From positions 1 to 17,616 of the forward strand of contig CAYLZW010000106.1 in assembly GCA_964388085.1 (NCBI GenBank): a stretch of DNA of 17,616 nt, read 5' to 3'. Each line of letters begins with the position of its first letter. The first letter of the stretch is position 1. The stretch is from CAYLZW01 sp964388085. Lineage in GTDB: Bacteria; Myxococcota; UBA727; CAYLZW01. Below the pieces are notes generated by a model that worked only from the letters and a program-made list of their open reading frames with translations, was not told the origin of the DNA and ran no database searches. Made by a program: the position numbers and the translations under genes. Below, in pieces: positions 7,385 through 13,377 of this stretch.

Positions 7385-7394
7385 NNNNNNNNNN
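7385..7394. other. Assembly gap (10 N placeholder)
   Basis: Ten N lie within ftsE. The reading frames on the two sides differ and the flanks encode the same ABC-domain segment twice, so the gap length is not real. Confidence 0.97.
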
Positions 7395-7807
7395 GTGTGG
7401 TGTTCCAGGACTTCAAGCTGCTGCCCGAATACACCGTGCTCGAGAACGTCGGCCTCGCGCTCGAGGTGCAGGGGCGCCTGCCGGAGGTCGTGCGCGAGAA
7501 GGCGACCGCCATCGTTCAGCAGGTGGGCCTCGGCCATAAGCTGCAAAAGCCCTGCGCCAAGCTCTCGGGCGGTGAGCAGCAGCGCGTCGCCATCGCGCGC
7601 GCGCTCGTCACAGACCCCGCCATCCTGCTCGCCGACGAGCCCACCGGGAACCTCGACCCCGAGCGCTCCGAAGACATCATGGAGCTGCTCTTGAAGGCGA
7701 ACGCGCGCGGCACCACGGTCATCGTCGCCACGCACGATCCGGCCATCATCGAGCGCTATCGTCGTCGTCACATCGGGCTCGCCGACGGCAAGGTGGTGCA
7801 GCCGTGA
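7395..7807 (+). CDS. ftsE: Cell division ATP-binding protein FtsE, C-terminal part (broken by assembly gap)
   Basis: The open frame resumes with VVFQDFKLLPEYTVLENV, the FtsE Q-loop segment, then LSGGEQQRVAIARAL (ABC signature), AILLADEPTGNLD (Walker B and D-loop) and VIVATHD (switch His). It ends at TGA 7805-7807, overlapping the ftsX GTG. Joining codon 82 of the left part (through 7301) directly to the Gly codon at 7394-7396 would give 219 aa, close to the 222 aa of E. coli FtsE. The real gene is therefore probably intact. The frame is shifted relative to the left part only because of the gap artefact. Confidence 0.88.
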
Positions 7808-8697
7808 GCGTGGCGCTCTTGCGCGTGTTGCTGCGCCAAGGCGTGCGCAACATCCGTCACGGCGGCCTGCCGTTCTTCTTCGCGACCTTGATGACCGCGC
7901 TCGGGCTGTTCGGCCTCGCGACCTTCGGCACCGTGCTGCTCAATTTCCAGCGCATCGCCGACACGGTCGGTGAGAGCGTCGGCGCCGTCATGTTCCTCGA
8001 CGTCGACGGCGCGCTCGCGGCCGAGGAGGTGCGCGCGCGCGCGCGCCAGGTGCCCGGCGTGGCCGGCGCCAAGCTCGTCACGCCCGAGGCGGCCATGGTG
8101 CGCGTCAAGCGCGCGCTCGGTGACGCCGGCGGCTTCCTGGTCGAGGGCGCGGAGGGCGTCGGGCTCGGCTGGGTCATCGAGGTGACGCCGGACCTCGGCG
8201 CCGGCGCCTCGGCGCGCTCGCTCATCGACGCGCTGACCGCCCTCGACCACGTCGACGAGGTCATGCACCCGGGGGGGGAGGTCGAGCGCGCCAAGGCGCT
8301 CATGCGCCTGTTGCGCGGCGCCGGGCTGTTCCTGGCGGTGCTCATCGGCATGGTCACGCTCATCGTCGTCAGCAACACGGTGAAGCTGACCTTGTTCGCC
8401 CGCCGCGACGAGATCGGCATCATGAAGCTCGTCGGCGCCACGGACGCCTTCGTGCGCGCGCCGTTCTTGTTCGAGGGCCTCGTGCAGGGGCTGACCGGCG
8501 CGTCGCTCGCCCTCGGCGCGCTCTATCTGCTGCACGCCACGCTCGCGCAATTCCTCAAGGTCGCGCTCTCGGGCGCGCTCGGCGCGTTCGTGCTCGAGCC
8601 GCTGCCGCTCGAGGGCGCCGCGTGGATCCTCGTCGGGGGCGCCTTCCTCGGCGTGTTCGGCGCCGCCATCTCGCTCGGCCGCTTCTTGAAGGTCTGA
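7804..8697 (+). CDS. ftsX: Cell division membrane protein FtsX
   Basis: This 297-aa inner-membrane permease-like protein starts at GTG 7804, overlapping the ftsE stop by four bases. The predicted layout is that of FtsX: one helix at about 22-46, a periplasmic loop of some 125 residues (47-170) that in other bacteria binds EnvC, then three helices at about 172-192, 221-246 and 271-291. The conserved cytosolic turn RRDEIGIMKLVGATDAFVR (200-218), after helix 2, is the coupling segment that contacts FtsE. FtsEX does not transport; it transmits ATP hydrolysis across the membrane to activate peptidoglycan hydrolysis at the septum. The stop shares one base with the next ATG (TGATG), consistent with a tight operon. 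Confidence 0.92.
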   Translation: MSVALLRVLLRQGVRNIRHGGLPFFFATLMTALGLFGLATFGTVLLNFQRIADTVGESVGAVMFLDVDGALAAEEVRARARQVPGVAGAKLVTPEAAMVRVKRALGDAGGFLVEGAEGVGLGWVIEVTPDLGAGASARSLIDALTALDHVDEVMHPGGEVERAKALMRLLRGAGLFLAVLIGMVTLIVVSNTVKLTLFARRDEIGIMKLVGATDAFVRAPFLFEGLVQGLTGASLALGALYLLHATLAQFLKVALSGALGAFVLEPLPLEGAAWILVGGAFLGVFGAAISLGRFLKV

Positions 8698-9911
8698 TGA
8701 GCGCTGAGGTTCATTCCGTGCCACCGACCGGCGACCGCATGACGTCGAGCAGAGCGGCACGGAAACAGCTGCGCTCCCGCCGCCCTGGGCTCGCCGCCTT
8801 CGTCCTGCTGGGGGCGCTGCTCATGGCGCCGCCGGGCCGCTCGCAGGCGGCGCAGGACGCTCGCGCGGAGCTCGAGGCGCTCAAGCACAAGCTCGACGAG
8901 AAGCGGGCGGCGCTGCGCAACCTCGACGACAAAGAGCGCTCGCTCATCGTAGCCGTGGGCGAGCTCGACGAGACCCTGGCGGCGCTCGAGGAGCAACACC
9001 GCCGCGCCAAGCAGCACGAGGACGAGCGCCGCGCCGAGCTCGAGCGCGTGGTGGCGGAGCTCGCGCGCGACGAGGCCCGCCTCGCCGAGGTGAACGGCCG
9101 CCTCCTGCGCCGCCTGCGCGCGCTCTACGTGCTCGGCGAAGGCGGCGGCGTGCGCGCGCTCATCGGCGCGGAGTCCTTCGAGGACCTCAGCTATCGGCGC
9201 CGGCTGCTCGAGACGCTGGCCAAGAACGACGTCATCCTCGTCCAGGAGCACGCGCGCGCGAAGCGGAACGTGCTCGAGCGGCGCGCCCTCGAGTCCGCCC
9301 TCTTGCTCGAGGCCGAAGAGGTGCGCCGGCGCCTCGAGGAGCAACGCGAGCTGCTCTCGGTCACGCGCGCCGAGCGCAGCGCCGCCATCGCGCGCATCGA
9401 CGCCGAGAAGGAGCTGCACGTGCGCGCCGTGAAGGAGATCGTCGAGCGCCAGCGCGAGCTCGGCGCTCTCGTGCAGCGCGTCTCCCGGCGCCGCGGTCAT
9501 AAGGTGAAGCGGAGCGGCGTGCTCAAGGAGGGCCTCTCCTGGCCCGTGCACGGCACGCTCATCCGTCGCTTCGGCGTCATCCGCGAGAAGGGCACCGGCG
9601 CGCGCCTCGTCTCGAACGGCATCCACATCCGCGCGCCGCTCGGCACGCCGGTGCTCGCCGCGGCCGAGGGCACCGTCGTGTACGTCGGCTGGCTGCGCGG
9701 CTTCGGCCGCATCGTCATCGTCGACCACGGCGAAGGGCACCACACGCTGCAGGCGCACCTCGGACGCACCGTCGTCGAGCAGGGCCAGACGGTGGCGCGC
9801 GGCGAGACGCTCGCCGTCGTCGGTGACACCGAGAGCCTGAACGGCCCGAAGCTCTACTTCGAGTTGCGATCCAATGGCCGCGCTGTCGATCCCGAGCCGT
9901 TCCTGCGCTGA
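8697..9911 (+). CDS. envC: EnvC-like murein hydrolase activator (coiled coil plus degenerate LytM/M23 domain)
   Basis: The product is 404 aa from the ATG at 8697, which overlaps the ftsX stop and follows GAAGG. A second Met at residue 15 could be the start. Residues 31-51 are a hydrophobic signal segment ending near GRSQA. Residues 53-150 and 180-270 are Glu/Arg/Leu-rich coiled coils. Residues 300-404 are a LytM (peptidase M23) domain. The zinc ligands look lost: the HxGxD region reads SNGIHI (306-311) and the HxH of active enzymes reads PKLYFE (384-389), much like E. coli EnvC. This fits a non-enzymatic periplasmic protein that binds FtsX and switches on N-acetylmuramyl-L-alanine amidases at the septum. 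No amidase gene is in the window. It ends 15 bases from the convergent ZIP gene. Confidence 0.88.
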   Translation: MSAEVHSVPPTGDRMTSSRAARKQLRSRRPGLAAFVLLGALLMAPPGRSQAAQDARAELEALKHKLDEKRAALRNLDDKERSLIVAVGELDETLAALEEQHRRAKQHEDERRAELERVVAELARDEARLAEVNGRLLRRLRALYVLGEGGGVRALIGAESFEDLSYRRRLLETLAKNDVILVQEHARAKRNVLERRALESALLLEAEEVRRRLEEQRELLSVTRAERSAAIARIDAEKELHVRAVKEIVERQRELGALVQRVSRRRGHKVKRSGVLKEGLSWPVHGTLIRRFGVIREKGTGARLVSNGIHIRAPLGTPVLAAAEGTVVYVGWLRGFGRIVIVDHGEGHHTLQAHLGRTVVEQGQTVARGETLAVVGDTESLNGPKLYFELRSNGRAVDPEPFLR

Positions 9912-9926
9912 TTGGCGGGCGCCGCG

Positions 9927-10712
9927 TCACGCGAGCGCGACGTCGAGGATCATCATCAGCGCGAAGCCGATCATGAGGCCGAGCGTCGCCTTGCCCTCCG
10001 CCCGCTCGCGGTGCGACTCCGGGATGATCTCGTCGCTGACCACGAACACCATGGCGCCGGCCGCGAAGGCGAGCATGAGCGGCAGCACGGCGCTCGCGAG
10101 CTGGGCGCCGAAGAAGCCGACCAGCGTGCCGAGCGGCTCGACGAAGCCGCTCAGCGCGGTGGCCGCGAGCGCGTGCGTGCGCGAGTAGCCGGCGCTCACC
10201 ATGGCGATGGCGACGACGAGCCCCTCGGGGACGTTCTGCGCGCCGAGGCCGATGGCGAGCGCGAGGCTGTCGCTGACGTCGCCCGCGCCGAAGGCCACCC
10301 CGATGGCGAGCCCCTCGGGGAAGTTGTGGATGGTGATGGCGATGACGAACAGCCACATGCGCGAGATGTGCTCGCTCTCGTGACCCTCGTGCCCCACCGC
10401 GAAGTGCTCGTGGGGCACATATTTGTCCGCCAGCGACACGAGCCAGCCGCCCGCGAGGAAGCCCGTGACGATGAGGGCGAGCGCGAACGTCACCCCCTCG
10501 GGCCGCGACGCCGCGCGGGTGAGCGCCGGCAGCAGGAGCGAGAACGCGCTCGCGGCCAGCATCACCCCGGCGCCGAAGCCGAGCAGCGTCCCCTCGACGG
10601 AGCGCTTGATGGACGAGAACACGACCGCGGGCGCGCCGCCGAGCGTGGTGGCGACGCCGCCGGCGAGCACGCTGGCGATCAGGGCGTCTCCAAGGGTGGC
10701 GGGCTCGGTCAT
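9927..10712 (-). CDS. ZIP family metal transporter (GufA/ZupT-like)
   Basis: The product is 261 aa from ATG 10712, chosen because GAGGAG lies five bases upstream; the frame is open further, to 10757, without such a site. It has about eight hydrophobic segments. The signature helices carry HNFPEGLAIG (129-138) and QNVPEGLVVA (159-168), the paired metal-binding motifs of the ZIP family. The loop before them is rich in His and acidic residues (HEHFAVGHEGHESEH, 101-115), typical of metal-sensing or metal-delivering loops. It would sit in the inner membrane and import divalent metals such as zinc, iron or manganese; the preference cannot be read. Its upstream region holds a hairpin (10780-10796) that could be a regulatory site. 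It lies 156 bases downstream of the SGNH lipoprotein gene on the same strand. Confidence 0.9.
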   Translation of the reverse strand: MTEPATLGDALIASVLAGGVATTLGGAPAVVFSSIKRSVEGTLLGFGAGVMLAASAFSLLLPALTRAASRPEGVTFALALIVTGFLAGGWLVSLADKYVPHEHFAVGHEGHESEHISRMWLFVIAITIHNFPEGLAIGVAFGAGDVSDSLALAIGLGAQNVPEGLVVAIAMVSAGYSRTHALAATALSGFVEPLGTLVGFFGAQLASAVLPLMLAFAAGAMVFVVSDEIIPESHRERAEGKATLGLMIGFALMMILDVALA

Positions 10713-10717
10713 GGGCA

Positions 10718-10723
10718 CTCCTC
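10718..10723 (-). promoter_or_regulatory. Ribosome binding site for the ZIP gene
   Basis: The minus strand reads GAGGAG with five bases before ATG 10712, which decides between this start and the longer open frame to 10757. Confidence 0.65.
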
Positions 10724-10779
10724 GGCCGCTCGGCGCACGCGGCGGCGCGGCGGCCATGGTCGCCCGGATCTTCGCAGAG

Positions 10780-10796
10780 GAGCGAAAACTTCGCTC
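10780..10796. promoter_or_regulatory. Inverted repeat upstream of the ZIP gene
   Basis: GAGCGAA (10780-10786) and TTCGCTC (10790-10796) are perfect seven-base arms around a three-base AAC spacer. The repeat lies 68 bases before the ZIP start and 73 bases after the SGNH gene stop, in a locally less GC-rich patch. It may be an operator, a leader hairpin or a terminator for the upstream gene. No T-run follows on the minus strand. Confidence 0.35.
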
Positions 10797-10868
10797 GGCG
10801 GTGAGTCGTGCGCGACGGCGCGGCGCGCGTGGCTGACGCGCGCGGCGATGAAGCGATGAGAGGCGCCA

Positions 10869-12272
10869 TCAGCGGCAGCGCGCGTCCTCGTCCATGCAGC
10901 GATCCACCACCAGCACGGCCTCTCCGCCTTCGGGCCGCACCACGTCGAGCATGATGTCGTGCGTACCGGGCGGGAAGGTCGCCTCGACGAGCGCGGTCGT
11001 CCCCGGGCAGGCAGGGGCGCTGCCGTCCGGCGTCGAGAGGCGCACGCGCGCGCCCTCGTAGCCGACCGCCACGAGCCGGAGCGGCGTCGACTCTTCGAGC
11101 GTCAGGCGGTAGCTGACGCGCTTCGCCTCGCCGTCGCCCTCCTGACAAGCGGCCGCGAGGCTCACGTCGCTGCCGCGCCGCGACGGGCCGTGCATGTCGC
11201 CAAAGGGCAGGGCGCCGAGGAGGTAGGGCTCGTGTTCGCTGCCGTCACCCTCGAGGGGGGGCGCGCCCTCCTCGTCGAGCGCGGTCTCCGGCTCGTCGTC
11301 GCGCGTCACCCGCCACACGCGATCGAGCGCCTCGAGCGTCAGCAGGTTGCGCAGGTTGTAGCCGAGCTCGAGACCCTCCTCGTCGAAGTTGCACAGCCTC
11401 ACGTAGTCGGCGCTCGGGTGCACGCCGTCGTCCCTCAGCCCTTCGTTCGGCAGGTTCTCCATCTCGCGGTAGTAGTCGACGAACGGGATCTGCCGGTGCT
11501 CGGCCAGCGCACGCAGCAGCACGTTGTAGGTGGGCAAGAGCTGCCGGAGCTCGGTGGAGCGGCCGCGATAAGGCGGGATGGAATAGAGCACTGGAATGAC
11601 CCCATGCGCGAGATGCCAATCGAGCAGGTCACGCATGTGCCTCGACATCCATTCATATTTGAAGTCGGCCGCCGCGGTCGCGCCGCCGTACTGCATGTCA
11701 TTGGTGCCGTACATGACGAGGGCGTAGCGCGGCGTCATGACGGCCTTCTCCTGCGCCACCGGCGGCGGATCCCCGTCGAGCGCCCAGCGCGCCGTCATGC
11801 TGACCCGGGTGGCGAGGCTCGTGCGCGCGAAGGGAGTGTGCCCCTCGATCTCAGTCGCCCGGAAGTGCTCGAGCACGTCGCGCAGCGCGCCGTGGCCGGT
11901 GTCGTCGAGGTCGAGCTCCTCGGTCTCGAAGCAGTGCAGGAACTCGTGCGTCGCCGAGATGGAGTCGCCCACCTTCATGAAGCTGTCGTCGCGCAGCGCC
12001 GGATCGATCTCGGCAAGCGCGCGCAGCCGCGCCGCCACCGAGCAGGTCAGCGGCGAGTGCGTCGCGTCGCTCGGATAGCGGACGTGCTCGGCACACAGCT
12101 CCGCGCAGGTTTCGCTCTCGAGGCAATCCTCCTCGACGACACCCACGGCCGGGGCGGGGCGCTCCGCGCGCTCGTCGCACCCGCCGCAGCCGGCGGCGGC
12201 GCTGCCCGACGTCGTGGGCGAGCAAGCGAGGGACATCAGCAGGAAGGCAAGGGCTGCGTTGACTCTCGTCAT
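10869..12272 (-). CDS. SGNH/GDSL-family hydrolase lipoprotein
   Basis: The product is 467 aa from ATG 12272, with GGAG ten bases upstream. A longer frame to 12413 exists, but this Met starts a textbook lipoprotein signal: MTRVNAALAFLLMSLAC, with the lipid-bearing Cys at 17. SGNH blocks are present in order. VGDSIS (101-106) holds the nucleophile Ser104. GTND (189-192) holds the oxyanion Asn191. DDGVHP (281-286) holds Asp282 and His285. This predicts an esterase, lipase or acetylhydrolase anchored in the cell envelope. Cys residues at 29, 32, 50, 56, 60, 77 and 114 could form disulfides. Residues 350-460 look like an all-beta appendage resembling a pre-peptidase C-terminal domain (inference). 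The substrate is unknown. It is divergent from the 12526 operon. Confidence 0.83.
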   Translation of the reverse strand: MTRVNAALAFLLMSLACSPTTSGSAAAGCGGCDERAERPAPAVGVVEEDCLESETCAELCAEHVRYPSDATHSPLTCSVAARLRALAEIDPALRDDSFMKVGDSISATHEFLHCFETEELDLDDTGHGALRDVLEHFRATEIEGHTPFARTSLATRVSMTARWALDGDPPPVAQEKAVMTPRYALVMYGTNDMQYGGATAAADFKYEWMSRHMRDLLDWHLAHGVIPVLYSIPPYRGRSTELRQLLPTYNVLLRALAEHRQIPFVDYYREMENLPNEGLRDDGVHPSADYVRLCNFDEEGLELGYNLRNLLTLEALDRVWRVTRDDEPETALDEEGAPPLEGDGSEHEPYLLGALPFGDMHGPSRRGSDVSLAAACQEGDGEAKRVSYRLTLEESTPLRLVAVGYEGARVRLSTPDGSAPACPGTTALVEATFPPGTHDIMLDVVRPEGGEAVLVVDRCMDEDARCR

Positions 12273-12525
12273 TCGGCGTTCGCTCCGTTTGGAGGCTGTG
12301 CGATCGAAGCAACGTGCCAGCTTGCGTCGGCCGCTCCGGCGCGCGGCGCCGGCCCTCCAAGGGCATCGCCGCGGCCCCTTGACCGTCCCCGAACACAGCG
12401 AAACGCTCGCCACCGGGTCGCGCGCGAGGGTTGCAGCGCAGCCTGCCGGTCAGCGAGACCCACGGGGAAGAGAGCATGAAGTCGCACCCGAGCGATCCCG
12501 AGGTGGAGCGCCCCGAGAGCCCGAC
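12273..12525. promoter_or_regulatory. Divergent intergenic region, SGNH lipoprotein / envelope pair
   Basis: At 253 bases this is the largest gap in the window and must hold two divergent promoters. TTGACC at 12379-12384 is a good -35-like box for the plus strand, but 17 bases later there is only AACGCT, a poor -10. A 17-codon open frame lies at 12476-12529. Nothing else is recognised. Confidence 0.35.
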
Positions 12526-12529
12526 ATGA
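12476..12529 (+). CDS. Possible 17-codon leader peptide
   Basis: ATG 12476 follows the purine-rich GGGGAAGAGAGC and reads MKSHPSDPEVERPESPT, then TGA at 12527-12529. That stop overlaps the ATG of the downstream gene at 12526 in an ATGA arrangement. It resembles no known peptide. It could couple translation of the next gene, or simply be chance in a region with a good ribosome site. Confidence 0.25.
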   Translation: MKSHPSDPEVERPESPT

Positions 12530-13377
12530 GCGGCGCGCTGCTGCTGCTCTCGCTGCTCGCGGCGCAGGCCGAAGCGAGCGAGCCGCCCCCGAAGGCGCGC
12601 GTGCTGCTGATGGATCTGGCGTCGACGACGGTGCAGCCCTCGTTCGCGCGCTCCATGAGCGGCGTGCTGGCCTCGACGCTGTCGCGCTACGAGCGGCTCG
12701 ACGTGCTCTCGAACGAGGATGTCCGCCGCGCCATCGCGCTCGAGGGGGAGAAGCAAGCCGTGGGCTGCCAAGCGGACGCCTCCTGCCTCGCGGAGATCGC
12801 GCAGGCCATGGGCGCTGAGCTGGCGCTGTTCGGCGACGTCGAGAAGATCGAGGGCCGCTACGTGCTGAACCTCAACCTGCTCGACGTCACGGCGGTGAAG
12901 TCGCAGGGGCGCGTGACCGTGCAGGGGGGCACGTTCGACGAGCTGTCGGACGCCGCGGCCACCGGCCTGCGCGAGCTGCTCGCTCCCACCTACGCGGCGC
13001 GCGGGTGGACGCTGCCCGCCGCGGGAGCTGTGGCGCCCCCGGCGCCGGCCTCGTCGCTGCCGCTGTGGCTGCTCGGCGCGGGCGGCGTCGCCGCGGTCAC
13101 GGGAGCCGCCGTCGCCCTCGTCGGCATCGTACCGTGGGGCCTGTACGCCGACGCGCGCGGCCGCGCCCTCGCCGCAGCGCAAGACGCGCAGGGCGCGGAC
13201 AAAAGCACGGCGCTGGCGGCGCTGGCCGACGCGAAGAAGGCCCAGGCCGACGCCGCGGGCGCCGCCGCGATGTGGTCCTGGGGCCTGCCGTTGGCCGTCA
13301 TCGGCGGCGTGGTGCTCGTCGGGGGTCTCGCCGCGGCGGCGGCGGGCGGCGCGCTCCTGGCGCTGGAGGGCGAATGA
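12526..13377 (+). CDS. Secreted CsgG/TolB-N-like domain protein with two membrane helices
   Basis: The product is 283 aa from ATG 12526 (GAGAG just upstream). The frame is open to 12214, but the signal peptide starts here: MSGALLLLSLLAAQAEAS. Residues 24-152 follow the pattern of the alpha/beta domain shared by CsgG, FlgO and the TolB N-terminus. There is a strand RVLLMDL (25-31), a helix SGVLASTLSR (45-54), a strand with LDVLSNEDV (58-66), then helix LAEIAQAMGAELALFGDV (88-105) and strand YVLNLNLLDV (112-121). A Cys pair (C81, C87) may form a disulfide. Two hydrophobic helices (about 178-204 and 253-280) flank an Ala/Lys/Asp-rich helix (210-245). The likely place is the envelope, with the CsgG-like part outside the cytoplasm. 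The function is unknown. Its stop overlaps the start of the beta-propeller lipoprotein (ATGA). Confidence 0.7.
   Translation: MSGALLLLSLLAAQAEASEPPPKARVLLMDLASTTVQPSFARSMSGVLASTLSRYERLDVLSNEDVRRAIALEGEKQAVGCQADASCLAEIAQAMGAELALFGDVEKIEGRYVLNLNLLDVTAVKSQGRVTVQGGTFDELSDAAATGLRELLAPTYAARGWTLPAAGAVAPPAPASSLPLWLLGAGGVAAVTGAAVALVGIVPWGLYADARGRALAAAQDAQGADKSTALAALADAKKAQADAAGAAAMWSWGLPLAVIGGVVLVGGLAAAAAGGALLALEGE

Noticed and set aside
6948..7694. A single reading frame running from upstream of ftsE through the N run as one protein
   Set aside because: After the N the frame becomes Ser/Arg/Pro-rich shadow sequence. The true FtsE continuation is in another frame from 7395.
12305..12330. TGGCAC-GTTGC on the minus strand as a sigma-54 promoter for the SGNH gene
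   Set aside because: The required spacer between the GG and GC elements is absent; the two halves run together.
10959..12479. A 506-codon plus-strand open frame opposite the SGNH hydrolase
   Set aside because: The minus strand shows intact SGNH catalytic blocks and a lipobox. The plus frame is a low-information Arg/Ala/Val mixture.
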